A DNA stretch of 64,000 bases from Bacillus sp. Y1 (GCF_003586445.1 NZ_CP030028.1:4610501-4674500), one strand, 5' to 3'; shown: positions 18,401 through 27,792, counted from the first letter of the stretch. The notes: a model not told the origin generated them from the letters alone. Numbers and translations are program-made.

Positions 18401-21400
18401 TTACAAATTGATCAGCAGTAACAGTTACTTTATGAGATTGATAGCCTTGCATTGAAATCTCAACTTCTAACTCTTCTTTGTGTAGTCCATCTAACTGAAT
18501 TCCTTCTGAGTCAGATTGACCATATGCATAGGTTTGATCTCCGTATGCGTAAATATAAGCCCCAGAAAGCGGACTATCGTTTGAGTCAACAATAGAGCCT
18601 GTTATAGATACACCTTTATCTAAAACTACTTCGATTACATCTGTCGAAGAATCAACTGTAACCTCAGCATTGTTGTAAGTAATATATCCAGGTACCTGTA
18701 CAGTTAATTGATACTTGAATTGATCAGACACAACAACATTTTCAAGTGTGTATTCTCCAGAATCATTTTGCTGTTGCCATAAATAGTATTGCCCGTCTTG
18801 GTAACCGAAAGCCTCCATTACTGGGTAGCTGTAAAGTGATAGATACTCAATAGAGTCTATTGGATTACCTTCTTGGTCGATTACTTTTACTTCGACATTC
18901 TTTGTTTCTTTTTCGAACTTCGTTAATGCAATTTCATACGGATTAGTCACATAATCCTGTTCAGCTACAATTTCAATCGTTTCTATTGTAGATGGGTACG
19001 TTCCATTTCCGTAAACAATAAGCTCATATTGACCGGCTGGAAGAGACATCGTTTTTCCTGGTGTATACCAAGAACGTAAGAAACCTTCTCCATCAGTGTA
19101 ACCATATAAATATACATCCTGGTTGTCTTCCCCTAATCCTTGAATTGAATATTCCAGATTTTGAGGAACTGATTCGTCTTTAGAGTCCACAACCTTAAAT
19201 GTCACATTTTCCATGTCGGCTTGTGCACGTTCTGTTACAGCATTCGTAATAGCTGAAGCCAAAACTTCATTATCGGAATTTACCGCTTCAATCATAAATT
19301 CGTATTCTGTATTTGGTGATAATGATTCAAATGTATATACGTAGGCATTAGAATCTACAGAATCGACCTTTTCACCATTTTGGTATAGGTTAAAGTGATC
19401 AATGCTCGAAGTCATTTCCTCTGACCACCACTGTACTTCAATTGCGGTATCAGAGATAGAGCCTACATAAGCATAGATAGATGGTTCATAGATTTGACTG
19501 TCATAACTTACATATACTCCTGCATTTTGTAGGGTTTCAATGGTATTCATTGTTGCTGAATCATTTACATCCAACGGAATGCCATAAAGGTATAAGTTAG
19601 TTAGATTTGTTAGGTCTATTAAACTACTAATGTCACTCGCAGGGTTATTTGCAAGCCATAATGTATCTAGGTTTGTTAAACCAGCAAGTGGACTTACATC
19701 AGTGATTTTATTCGTATCAAGGTCTAAGTAAGTCAGGTTCGTTAGTGAACTTAATGGGCCAATTTCTGTAATCTCATTGCTCCACAGAATTAAGTTTGTT
19801 AGGCTAGTTAAACTTTGTAGAGGCGTTACATCACTAATCTGGTTAAAACTTACGTCAAGATACGTTAAGTTGACCGCTTTATCTAAGCCTGTTAGATCTG
19901 TAATTCCCAAATGACTAGCATACAAGCTTGTTAATTGCTCTAGGTCACTTGTATAAAGATCTCTGTCGTACACATTTAATGTGTTACGAATGGCTTCACT
20001 TAAAACTCCGTCAGGAATATTTACGACTTCCCCAAGGTCCTCATCAGGGTCTTGTCCTGGATTTCCACCCTCAGAACTGCCTGTTGTTTGTACAAGAATT
20101 CCTTCACCAAACCCTGAATCAGTATAAGAAGCGTTAACCGATACGATATAGTTTGTATTTGGTAATAGATCTGTAAATGTAAATGAGGTCACAGATGAAT
20201 CTAAAGATTTCTCGTTAATACAAGAACTAGAATAATCTTGTTCGTTCTGCTCTTCAATGCATACAGAATAACCAATAACGTCAGGAACTTGATTCCAGCT
20301 AATTTCTATTGATGTATCAGTAGTATTTACAACTTGAATACCAAGTGAAGGTCCTGGTTCAAACTCCCCATCAAACCCGTCAAATACTAGTTCCACAGGT
20401 GAAGCAATATAATCTGTACCTTCTAGTACCTCAAATTGATACGTACTGTATTGGTTAAATACTCCTGGAGGACCATATAAAAAGACTTCATATTGACCAG
20501 CAGGTAATGAAAATGGTTCATCATCATAAAAGCTCTTAAACTCTCCACTTTCACTTACATATCCGTATTCAAATACTCGACGGTTAGCATCATCCATACC
20601 ATTAATAGAAAATTCATAGTTCTCAATTGACAAATCAGTCTGATTATTAAGGTTGATATTTACGTCCCTTAATTGATCAGCCGGATAGTCTGTCCAAACC
20701 GCATTGTATCCACTAATCACACAACCATCAACGTAGTGTGCATCTACTTGAATCTCATAAAATGTATTCGAAGAAAGATCATTAAATACACGGGAAAGTG
20801 TATCTGGTTCCACAGTAACAACTGTATCTCCAATTGTTACATCAAAGTAATCTACTTCCTCGGATTGATTCCAAATAGACCAATCAATCGAAATGGATTT
20901 TTCCGTTACATCCAGTAAATTAACATAAAGATACTCGTAGTATTCACCTGGATAGTTATTATAATAAACATTTACTCCAGCTGCTCTAAGTTCTTCTAGA
21001 GTTGTAAAATCTTCTATTGGATTGTTATATAACCATAGGTCTCTTAAATTGGTTAATGAACCTAAAGGGGTGACATCAACGATTTTATTACTATCTAAGT
21101 CCAAGTAAGTTAGTTGCGTTAAGTTACTTAAAGGTGTAATATCAACGATGTTGTTATTCCAAAGGGTTAAGTCCGTTAAAGACGTTAATCCAGCAAGTGG
21201 GCTAATATCTTCAATTTCATTACTTCCCAAACCTAGTCCTTGTAAATTCACCGCATGTTCTAAACCTACCAGACTAGTAATCTGTTGTTCGTATGCATAA
21301 AGGTAAGTTAATTCCTCTAGATCCACTGAAGTGATATCTCGCGAATAAACACCAATCTCTTCACGAACGATCTGCTCTAGTGTTGCGTCAGCGAATGTAA

Positions 21401-24128
21401 CTATTTCTCCTTCTTGCGTTCCACCATTTGTTTTAATAAACATGTAAGTTCCATATGAGAGCCCATTTGAAAATTCAGCATTTAAACTAAATCCATAACG
21501 GGTATCAGATGAAAGATTAGTAAACGTATAAGAAGTCGTTCCGTTCTCTAACGTTACATCTTGTCCCTCATAATAACTAGTATCTTCGTTATACAAGTAA
21601 AGGTTGTAGTTTGTTACCTTTGATTGATTTGTCCATTCTACGGTGATCGAATTCTCTGTTACATTTGTTACCTTTACTTTAAAAGGTTCGGATGAGTTCT
21701 CACCTTCATTAAAGGTTAGTCTAAAGGGATTTTCAATGTAATTGACTCCCTCTTCAATCTCAATGTTATAAATTGTTGAATTATCATAGTTTTCCGGATC
21801 ATAGATAATTACATCATATGTACCTAAAGGTAAGTTTAAACTATTAATCTCCCAAGAAGTTAAATACCCTTCATTATTCACATATCCATACTGGAAGAAG
21901 TCTTGATTCGATTCATCTGTACCACTAATAGAGTACTGATAACCATTTGTTAATGGTTGATCGTTTTCATTTACAGCTTGGATTTTCACCTCTTGTAAAT
22001 CCTCTGGTGCCCAAGAAGTAGTGATCTCAGTACTAGAAGAAACGACTCTTCCATCAACAAGATTTCCTTTAACTTCAACATTGTATGTTGTTCGTGGCTG
22101 AAGACCCGATAACACATAATTGGTTGAAGTGGAAGAAAGAGATTTTACTAGATTTCCATCTAAGTAGATATCATACGATTCAAAATCCCCGTAACTATCC
22201 CATTCAAATTCAAATGAATTATGAGTTACTCCCTGACCTGAATGATTTAGATAGAGATATTCATCATAAACTGGATATTCTGGCATCCAATCAAAATAGA
22301 CGGACACACCACGAGACTGTAAATCGTTGATTGTCGAACTAGTTGCAGATCCCTCTGAAAAATCTAAAGATAAACCATATAAATGAAGCTCTCTTAAGTT
22401 ACTTAGCGAACTTACATCCGTAATATCGGTTACAGCACTATAACTTAATCGAAGTGTTTCAAGGTTGACTAAACTTTCGATTGGAGAGATATCCACGAGT
22501 TGGTGATTATCTTCCAAATCTAAATAGGTTAAATTAGTTAAAGAACTTAGACCACTAATATCTGAAATTTGCGTACCCCATAAAGTTAATGAGGTTAAAT
22601 TAGTTAAACTCGTAATTGGACTTACATCTGTAATGTCATTCGCACTTACGTCTAACCCTTCAAGATTGGTTGCATATTCTAAACCAGTTAGGTCAGTAAT
22701 ACCTTCACTTTGAGCATAAAGGTACACAAGCTCTTTTAAGTTAGCTGCTGTAAGAGCACCTTCATAAATTCCCAATTGATTTCGAATAGCACTTTCTAAT
22801 TGAGCATCTGGAATTTCAACTGTTTTAAAATTCTCTGACCCAACGATTGATAAAGTCACTTCTTTTGTAGCTCCTGATTGCTCAGTTACTGTAATAGAAA
22901 TATCTCCATCTCCGTTATCAGCAAAAAACTGTTTAAACTCCCCTAGAGTTAAGTCATCGCTATCAGAAATACCAAGTAGCTCTTTAATCGATAGACTTCC
23001 AACTCCATCCGCAAAAGCAACAGAATGTGTTGATCCATTATAAGAAATCAATGCTTCAGAAGGATTTCCAGAAGAGAACAATGTAAAATCGTTAACCAAC
23101 GAGTCGTCATTTTCCAATGCAGATCCGATCGTAAACGCAGGATCCAGGAAGTGTTCCATATTCAACGTAAACTGATTATCTCCCGTTTCCATTGGTTGAA
23201 CACCTATCCCACTGATATCAATAACCATATACTCAATGGTTTGACTTGAAGTGTCCTCTACTTCTTTTTGGTTATCTTGCTCACTAGGAGCTGGTTGCTC
23301 TGTTGTTGGCTCTTCGACAATTACCGCAGAAACTTCTTCTTCTGTAACTCGAAGTACAATTTCTCGCTCGTTGCCTGAGTAGTCAACAAGAGTTCCAGAG
23401 ATCTTTCCGCCGTATAAACTCATTTGTTCTTTTAATTTACCAACAGATACCCCGTCCTGTTGAGAGTCAAACTCTCCAAGAACCTCACTAATTTTCGCAG
23501 TAGCAAGACCATTAGTAAAATCAAATGTTTTAGAATTCATCAGGAAAGAAAATGTCGCATTTGCTGCATCTGCAGAAGCGTTGATACTAATATCAGTAAA
23601 CATGTCAGTATCCTGCAGTCCTTTAATAGAAGCAGAATATTCATTCTCTGCTGTTTGGACAGCAGGAATGGCTTGCCCACCAATCATTAATTCAACCGAA
23701 CTCACTGTCGGTGCATCAAAATCCTCAAAATCACTAGTCATTAACGATACTACAGTACTTGAATATTCCTCGCCTGAACTCGTGATTCCTACAACTTGAT
23801 ATGTATATTGCGTGCTTTTGTTGATATCTGCATCAATATAAGAATAATCCGTTATAAAGACACTGTCTTCTGGTGAACCCTGTTCTTGAACAACAACAGG
23901 TTCAATTTTAAACGATTCACCATTCTTAATTAGCTTAAAATCCACAAAATCCTCACCGATAAAATCGTCGGTGTGCCAAGAAATTCGGATGGTGTTATTC
24001 ACCTGAACTGCCTCAGCATCCGAAAGCATCATACTTGCTTTCGCGGTTTGTGAAGAAAACGGGCTCACAACAATTGAAAAAACCATTGTGATAATCATCA
24101 ATAGATTTAATATTTTCCTCCCGTTCAA
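15444..24128 (-). CDS. Giant LPXTG-type (LPNTA) LRR/FN3 surface protein
   Basis: I choose TTG 24128 (2894 residues), with GAGGGGGG six bases upstream; it opens a clean signal peptide (NGRKILNLLMIITMVFSIVV, cleavage near AKA). An ATG 24 codons earlier lacks a binding site and would mask it. Order in residues: Ig/FN3-like region to about 430. Internalin-type leucine-rich blocks at about 434-622, 913-1056 and 1373-1536 (LTNLTYLDLDTNKITDVSPL). FN3-like domains follow each block. Carboxypeptidase-regulatory-like domains lie at about 1750-2000, a DUF11-like domain at about 2004-2130, and an SbsA-type Ig domain at about 2416-2535. A 12-residue D/N/G/E/T/P/Q repeat region spans about 2543-2643. The end has LPNTA near 2858, a transmembrane helix and a positive tail (QRRKMVN). 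Sortase would anchor it to peptidoglycan. Internalin-like LRRs bind proteins or surfaces; the ligand is unknown. Confidence 0.93.
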   Translation of the reverse strand: MNGRKILNLLMIITMVFSIVVSPFSSQTAKASMMLSDAEAVQVNNTIRISWHTDDFIGEDFVDFKLIKNGESFKIEPVVVQEQGSPEDSVFITDYSYIDADINKSTQYTYQVVGITSSGEEYSSTVVSLMTSDFEDFDAPTVSSVELMIGGQAIPAVQTAENEYSASIKGLQDTDMFTDISINASADAANATFSFLMNSKTFDFTNGLATAKISEVLGEFDSQQDGVSVGKLKEQMSLYGGKISGTLVDYSGNEREIVLRVTEEEVSAVIVEEPTTEQPAPSEQDNQKEVEDTSSQTIEYMVIDISGIGVQPMETGDNQFTLNMEHFLDPAFTIGSALENDDSLVNDFTLFSSGNPSEALISYNGSTHSVAFADGVGSLSIKELLGISDSDDLTLGEFKQFFADNGDGDISITVTEQSGATKEVTLSIVGSENFKTVEIPDAQLESAIRNQLGIYEGALTAANLKELVYLYAQSEGITDLTGLEYATNLEGLDVSANDITDVSPITSLTNLTSLTLWGTQISDISGLSSLTNLTYLDLEDNHQLVDISPIESLVNLETLRLSYSAVTDITDVSSLSNLRELHLYGLSLDFSEGSATSSTINDLQSRGVSVYFDWMPEYPVYDEYLYLNHSGQGVTHNSFEFEWDSYGDFESYDIYLDGNLVKSLSSTSTNYVLSGLQPRTTYNVEVKGNLVDGRVVSSSTEITTSWAPEDLQEVKIQAVNENDQPLTNGYQYSISGTDESNQDFFQYGYVNNEGYLTSWEINSLNLPLGTYDVIIYDPENYDNSTIYNIEIEEGVNYIENPFRLTFNEGENSSEPFKVKVTNVTENSITVEWTNQSKVTNYNLYLYNEDTSYYEGQDVTLENGTTSYTFTNLSSDTRYGFSLNAEFSNGLSYGTYMFIKTNGGTQEGEIVTFADATLEQIVREEIGVYSRDITSVDLEELTYLYAYEQQITSLVGLEHAVNLQGLGLGSNEIEDISPLAGLTSLTDLTLWNNNIVDITPLSNLTQLTYLDLDSNKIVDVTPLGSLTNLRDLWLYNNPIEDFTTLEELRAAGVNVYYNNYPGEYYEYLYVNLLDVTEKSISIDWSIWNQSEEVDYFDVTIGDTVVTVEPDTLSRVFNDLSSNTFYEIQVDAHYVDGCVISGYNAVWTDYPADQLRDVNINLNNQTDLSIENYEFSINGMDDANRRVFEYGYVSESGEFKSFYDDEPFSLPAGQYEVFLYGPPGVFNQYSTYQFEVLEGTDYIASPVELVFDGFDGEFEPGPSLGIQVVNTTDTSIEISWNQVPDVIGYSVCIEEQNEQDYSSSCINEKSLDSSVTSFTFTDLLPNTNYIVSVNASYTDSGFGEGILVQTTGSSEGGNPGQDPDEDLGEVVNIPDGVLSEAIRNTLNVYDRDLYTSDLEQLTSLYASHLGITDLTGLDKAVNLTYLDVSFNQISDVTPLQSLTSLTNLILWSNEITEIGPLSSLTNLTYLDLDTNKITDVSPLAGLTNLDTLWLANNPASDISSLIDLTNLTNLYLYGIPLDVNDSATMNTIETLQNAGVYVSYDSQIYEPSIYAYVGSISDTAIEVQWWSEEMTSSIDHFNLYQNGEKVDSVDSNAYVYTFESLSPNTEYEFMIEAVNSDNEVLASAITNAVTERAQADMENVTFKVVDSKDESVPQNLEYSIQGLGEDNQDVYLYGYTDGEGFLRSWYTPGKTMSLPAGQYELIVYGNGTYPSTIETIEIVAEQDYVTNPYEIALTKFEKETKNVEVKVIDQEGNPIDSIEYLSLYSYPVMEAFGYQDGQYYLWQQQNDSGEYTLENVVVSDQFKYQLTVQVPGYITYNNAEVTVDSSTDVIEVVLDKGVSITGSIVDSNDSPLSGAYIYAYGDQTYAYGQSDSEGIQLDGLHKEELEVEISMQGYQSHKVTVTADQFVNGTFDLGEIVLQSEKYVHGKVLKEDGTPAKNVYVYLYEEGSSWSTGWARTDANGYFKIRNVVDGSYVLKTDAYNLPNVEVEVQPQPDEYVISLVKQGEGSFTGEGNGFTASKQTVVPGKSLDYRFNYKNNGTATAENVEVTFNLSTDVELLADSILLNGQAVTLDRGKVVIPSVATGESGTITFKTNVKETATQTLVSNATISLGETQNTYTATTNVLFVTLNAPEITATSKIKVYGNAKSGAKVEIYDGDVLLAQTTVDSRWWYADVTLPVTTGENSSHQLVAKVTEGERATYSQPVTVSYEPNIPEVTDVKISAGWNQNITINPNTGVVTSAIVEYTPIDVKVQFSGEVDSAKISFLGQDYELTKDGDHYIGGIPSTWSSYGEQMLELIFTIGDQVIKLPLMEVIVLIDPSGYVFEGSMENRLQGATAVVEQSVNGRWQQWNAAFYGQINPQVTDEEGRYGWDVIQGDWRVIFSKEGYDTYTSRTVVVPPAETELNVPLVRTSKPVVDSILPAINAEDVALDSAVEIEFDRLMNVEGLDSKIKVYQDDQLVEGSLDYETLNGYKETPGKPGYFEEDSTKQLTQTIVWKPATILDPNQEYRVVVEQDVKDYAGKTLEASVESTFTTIAVEDGDNDGETPGEDDQDNGGETPGEDDQDNGGETPGEDDQDNGGETPGQGNQDNGGQTPGQGNQDNGGQTPGQGNQDNGGQTPGQGNQDNGGQTPDKGNSDNGTQTPGGNTTNPGNANNNSSKSNVTVKPVINGNKATVTDEQLEELKNKGTLFVDLQNSNKSDISVEFTADQIEFLKGKKAEIQIANGDVTLSIPTSVLTNGSEKTSIHILKLKDIQNALSPVYDFTITQGGQVISQFSEGVTLTFNVDDSRVNNPDNVKVFYWNPNTSKWELIGGSYSNGVVTATTSHFSVYTVFETTSEEVSSPGKSLVPVQQNGQELPNTATNSFNWLLIGLTILLVSCAALFILQRRKMVN
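16196..16504 (-). repeat. 36-bp coding tandem repeat (about 8.6 copies)
   Basis: Consecutive 36-bp units encode 12-residue repeats of the form DNGGQTPGQGNQ or DNGGETPGEDDQ. The three central copies are identical in protein sequence. This is a flexible wall-spanning stalk just before the C-terminal domain, and the array is prone to copy-number change. Confidence 0.93.
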
Positions 24129-24205
24129 TTCGAACCCCCCTCGCCTTACGAAAAATAGTAAAATAGTAGCCAAACTAGGTACTATTACCCAAATGACCAA
24201 GGACT

Positions 24206-24234
24206 ATTATAACTTTAATTTGGTAAAATGTTAA
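24206..24234 (-). promoter_or_regulatory. SigA promoter of the giant LRR surface protein
   Basis: Reverse strand TTAACA (24229-24234), 17-bp spacer, TATAAT (24206-24211). It leaves a leader of about 70 nt before TTG 24128. Confidence 0.7.
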
Positions 24235-24336
24235 CAATTTATTGTTAAATTATGAACAAATTGTTACAGAAGGGAGTTACTTGAAGAACTTGAGGGATTT
24301 TTACAGAATAAACTATAGCGACTCAAGTGAACAAAA

Positions 24337-24365
24337 AATGACTCGGAATTAATTCCCGAGTCATT
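24337..24365 (-). terminator. Terminator of the flaG-fliD-fliS-fliT operon
   Basis: Reverse strand AATGACTCGG-GAATTAATT-CCGAGTCATT followed by TTTTG, 40 bases after the fliT stop. Confidence 0.9.
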
Positions 24366-24408
24366 ACTTGTTTTTTTAGCTATTTATTTGTTTAGAGTGA
24401 GAACATAA

Positions 24409-24750
24409 TTACTTTTTCCGATCGTAAAAAATGCCATCTGGGTTATAATTCTCATATGGATTGGCATATTTATTTGTCGATTCTTTTTTTGTTTTAAGGT
24501 CTTTCATATCTTTTTGAATGTTCAGCTTTTCTTGGTTCATTAACCCATTTAAGTGATCATTAAGCTGCTTACACTTTTGTATCAGTTCTCGCTCAGTATC
24601 CGTGGAAGGAGAAGTAACGTTTTTTATTGCCTCATCACGAAGTGCTAACAGCCTCTCTGTTTCTTGTATCCGCTCATCACGGTTCCCATTAGTTTGATAG
24701 AGCTTAATCAATTGTACAGTGAGATCAAAAAACAGTTGCAATCCACTCAC
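24409..24750 (-). CDS. fliT: Flagellar chaperone/assembly protein FliT
   Basis: The start is GTG 24750, whose G is the last base of the fliS stop codon (TAGTG), giving 113 residues, the usual Bacillus FliT length. A longer open frame reaching back to 24810 only overlaps fliS. AAGGTGG lies nine bases upstream. The protein is short, mostly helical and charged (LQLFFDLTVQLIKLYQ, a TERELIQKCKQLNDHLNGLM stretch), as in FliT, the chaperone partner of the filament cap FliD. It is the last gene of the operon, and coupling to fliS is tight. Confidence 0.85.
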   Translation of the reverse strand: MSGLQLFFDLTVQLIKLYQTNGNRDERIQETERLLALRDEAIKNVTSPSTDTERELIQKCKQLNDHLNGLMNQEKLNIQKDMKDLKTKKESTNKYANPYENYNPDGIFYDRKK

Positions 24751-25151
24751 TAGGCTTGGCCACCTTGAGCAAACTGCTTTTGACGGTTTAGTTGGATGAC
24801 TTGTTTCCATGTGTCACGGTATTCTGTTACAAAACCAGAAACCTCATCAAGGATAGCTACATCGTTTTTTAAATTAGCTTCCATTAAACGACGATTTAGA
24901 TAATCATACATTGCCATTAAATCTTTCGACACAGGAATATCCATATTTAAAGTAACCATAAACTCTTGGATAATTTTTTGTGCTTTAATCAAATTTGTAT
25001 TTTTCTCTTCAATATTCTTTGCCTGCATCGCAACCTTAGCTTGGTGAATAAACTTCAAACACCCATTATATAACATGAGAGTTAGTTCACCAGGGGATGC
25101 AGTATTTAAAGAGTTTTGTTGATATGCTTGGTAAGGATTATTTACTGCCAT
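24750..25151 (-). CDS. fliS: Flagellin export chaperone FliS
   Basis: The 133-residue helical-bundle protein has the FliS signature NPYQAYQQNSLNTASPGELT and LMLYNGCLKFIHQAKVAM, then LIKAQKIIQEFMVTLNMDI and the C-terminal EYRDTWKQVIQ helix. FliS binds the C-terminal D0 region of flagellin in the cytoplasm and prevents premature polymerisation. In B. subtilis FliS also helps displace FliW. AAAAAGGAGTGC precedes ATG 25151. Note that the two possible flagellin C-termini in this strain (see hag) are in the region FliS binds. Confidence 0.96.
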   Translation of the reverse strand: MAVNNPYQAYQQNSLNTASPGELTLMLYNGCLKFIHQAKVAMQAKNIEEKNTNLIKAQKIIQEFMVTLNMDIPVSKDLMAMYDYLNRRLMEANLKNDVAILDEVSGFVTEYRDTWKQVIQLNRQKQFAQGGQA

Positions 25152-25177
25152 TATTTAAGCACTCCTTTTTGTTTACG

Positions 25178-27259
25178 TTAACCAGTGTAGCTTAATAGTT
25201 GATTCATTTGCTCATTTGAGCGTTGTATGGCTTTTTCCATTGCTGTAAACTGAGCCCAATACCGATCCTCGATTCTCGTCAAACGATCCTCAAAGCTACT
25301 AATTTTTTTACCAACATCATTTAATAACTTTCCAATTTCAAACTGTGTGTTTGTTGTATAAGAATTTCCCGCCTTAGAACGTAACTTCTCCATACTTGCA
25401 TTTACGGTATCCGTCAATCGTTGAGCGATTCCTTTTTCCCCTTCAGTGGAACCTGTTGCATTAAATAACTTTTCTACAGATGTAGGATCAGCCTCAATTG
25501 CTTTTTTTAAAGCTGCCTCATCAATTTCTAGCTTCCCACCCTCAAGGTAATTTGCACTCGTTTTTATTCCTATACTAGCAAGTTGCTTATACAGAGGATT
25601 GATATCTCCTTTTGAAACAGGATTTGAGAAATTGGACCGCATCTTATTCAATAAGGAAGTTAGTGTCGGATCTCTTCGTAACATCCCACTTTTTGCTCTT
25701 TCTTCCCATTGCTCTTGTTGTTTATCAGATAATTCCTCTCGCTGTTCATCAGTTAACGGAGTATAGTCTTTGTAACGTTCTTCTTGAACTTCACCTTGAA
25801 TTTTAGCAATGAGTTCATTATATTTTGTTACAAAACCTTTAATATTTTCAAATATCTGATTTGTATTATTAGTTATATTTACATTCACTGGAGTAGGATT
25901 TGTTGATTCTGGAAAAACCTGTTTAAGGGTAAAAGTGACACCACTTACCTCGAACGTATTTGATGTTCTCGTAGTTTTCAGCCCATTTAGCACAAACTCT
26001 GCATTATCTCCACCGTTTTCTGTTACCCCACCGAAACCTAAAACATTATTAATAAGGGATCCACTGGTAGTAATCTCATCACCAGTAAGATTAAAATTAC
26101 CTGTTTCATTTCTCGTTAATGTCATACGACCAGTAACATCGTCATAGAACATTGATACACCAATACTTGAAGAGTTTACTTTGTTTATTACAGAGTTCAA
26201 TGATTCAGTACCTGAAATCAGAAAATTATCAGTTTTAGGCTGGTTATCAGATCCATACGTAGTCATTGAGAATGCACTGAATTTTTGCTCGTAATTAATT
26301 TCAACTTTTACATCTTTTGAGATTTGAGATCCAAACTCAAGTTCACCAGACTCTTTGTTTACTCTTACTATAAGATTGCCATCTGCATCTTTTAATTCTG
26401 TTGCACGTACACCATCAGTTACCGGAAATTCATAAGTTGTGTCAGCCGCTCCATTTGTCCCCTTAACAACTATAGTTGAAATTGAACTAGCTGAATGCTT
26501 CGCGTCGTCACTTAGCTTAATAATATTTGAAGCTTCTGCCATCGTATGGGACTGTGTACGATGCGATGCAACATAATCAACTTTAATTGTGCTATCTTTT
26601 GTTATGCCACTGCTAAAAGTAAGGTTTCCACTAGAATCTATTTTCACCTGTTTTTTAGTCGCATCAAGGGTAGCTGCTGGATCAGTAACTACCTCATATG
26701 AGACCCCATTTACTTTAACATTAATATGACTTGGATTACTCGTAAGTATAGAGACTCCTTCTTTTAAAGATAGTTTAATTGGTTCCCCTACTGTTGGAGC
26801 TGCAATCGTTTGAGTCTCTACACTCCCCTTTTGCCAATCAAAGGTCTCATTAGCAAAATCAGTCTGAGCTTCATATAAAGATTTATTAACATCTATTTTT
26901 TTTCCACTATCCGCAATTGATGTGCTATTTACTTTTGTTGCTGCGCTAGCAAGCTTATTAACAGCAGAAATTGAATAAGATGCTAAAGACGCTGCACTAG
27001 ATGCTGTTGCAGTTACCTTAGTTTCATCAGTCGAAGTTGTACCTCTTGAGCGATATGTTGAGGAAAGCCTCATGTTTGTTAATTCCGAACGAAAATTTAA
27101 TAACAATGTATTCATGGAACGATAGTCATCACGTTGCCATTCAAGAACTTGCTTCTTTTGTTTTAACTTATCTAATGGAATTCTTTCTGCCTTCATTAAG
27201 TCGGAAACCATTGTATCTATATCCATTCCACTGGCTAATCCACCAATTCGCATACTCAT
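25178..27259 (-). CDS. fliD: Flagellar filament cap protein FliD (enlarged)
   Basis: The conserved ends are clear: MRIGGLASGMDIDTMVSDLM and ERIPLDKLKQKKQVLEWQRD at the N-terminus, and TQFEIGKLLNDVGKKISSFE plus a MEKAIQRSNEQMNQLLSY coiled coil at the C-terminus. FliD forms the pentameric cap under which flagellin folds. At 693 residues it is much longer than B. subtilis FliD (about 500). The extra length is beta-rich sequence within about residues 100-350, the surface-exposed D2/D3 region, and includes two related NLTFSSGITKDSTIKVDY / ELEFGSQISKDVKVEINY segments. ATG 27259 follows GAGGTG. It lies in the SigD operon between flaG and fliS. Confidence 0.96.
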   Translation of the reverse strand: MSMRIGGLASGMDIDTMVSDLMKAERIPLDKLKQKKQVLEWQRDDYRSMNTLLLNFRSELTNMRLSSTYRSRGTTSTDETKVTATASSAASLASYSISAVNKLASAATKVNSTSIADSGKKIDVNKSLYEAQTDFANETFDWQKGSVETQTIAAPTVGEPIKLSLKEGVSILTSNPSHINVKVNGVSYEVVTDPAATLDATKKQVKIDSSGNLTFSSGITKDSTIKVDYVASHRTQSHTMAEASNIIKLSDDAKHSASSISTIVVKGTNGAADTTYEFPVTDGVRATELKDADGNLIVRVNKESGELEFGSQISKDVKVEINYEQKFSAFSMTTYGSDNQPKTDNFLISGTESLNSVINKVNSSSIGVSMFYDDVTGRMTLTRNETGNFNLTGDEITTSGSLINNVLGFGGVTENGGDNAEFVLNGLKTTRTSNTFEVSGVTFTLKQVFPESTNPTPVNVNITNNTNQIFENIKGFVTKYNELIAKIQGEVQEERYKDYTPLTDEQREELSDKQQEQWEERAKSGMLRRDPTLTSLLNKMRSNFSNPVSKGDINPLYKQLASIGIKTSANYLEGGKLEIDEAALKKAIEADPTSVEKLFNATGSTEGEKGIAQRLTDTVNASMEKLRSKAGNSYTTNTQFEIGKLLNDVGKKISSFEDRLTRIEDRYWAQFTAMEKAIQRSNEQMNQLLSYTG

Positions 27260-27271
27260 ACAAACACCTCA

Positions 27272-27637
27272 CTAAATCTTTTTATCTATCATTAAACCAA
27301 TTGCTTCGGTCATCGCTGCATAGAAATCTAACATCTTTTTTGAAGGAATTTCTTTAACCACTTCTTTGGTTTGATCATCTACCAGAGTTACATAGTATTC
27401 ATTTAATTTTTCATGATACTCAAACTTTAAAGATGTATGTGATGGTGTCAAAATTTCATTTAAACCATCAACTACTTTTGCAACCTTCTCTTTTTCATTA
27501 GAATTTAGTGGCTTTGCCTCTTCCACTTCACGATTTATCTTAAAGTTATCCCCTTTAACTTCATTTCCTAAATTAGAAGAACTAGCATTTCCAATCTGCT
27601 GAGAATTATTGTTTGTCGATACTATGCGGTCTAACAT
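27272..27637 (-). CDS. flaG: FlaG family flagellar protein
   Basis: The 121-residue protein has a low-complexity N-terminus and the conserved FlaG C-terminal domain (VVDGLNEILTPSHTSLKFEY, EKLNEYYVTLVDDQTKEVVK, EIPSKKMLDFYAAMTEAIGL). FlaG (YvyC in B. subtilis) affects filament length in some species; its mechanism is unclear. It is the first gene of the operon with fliD, fliS and fliT, directly after a consensus SigD promoter. GGGGGAAGTATGT precedes ATG 27637. Confidence 0.9.
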   Translation of the reverse strand: MLDRIVSTNNNSQQIGNASSSNLGNEVKGDNFKINREVEEAKPLNSNEKEKVAKVVDGLNEILTPSHTSLKFEYHEKLNEYYVTLVDDQTKEVVKEIPSKKMLDFYAAMTEAIGLMIDKKI

Positions 27638-27670
27638 ACATACTTCCCCCGGGATATGTTCTTTCTCATT

Positions 27671-27697
27671 ATATCGGATACTAATAAAATATTTTTA
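27671..27697 (-). promoter_or_regulatory. SigD promoter of flaG-fliD-fliS-fliT
   Basis: Reverse strand TAAA (27694-27697), 15-bp spacer, TCCGATAT (27671-27678), about 35 bases before the flaG start. Confidence 0.85.
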
Positions 27698-27792
27698 GTT
27701 AAATTCTTGTATTTAAAGGGGATAATTTGTTAATGAAGAGTTATAATTAAACAGGAACACACGTTCTGTATAGAGATATAGGAGGAATAGCC

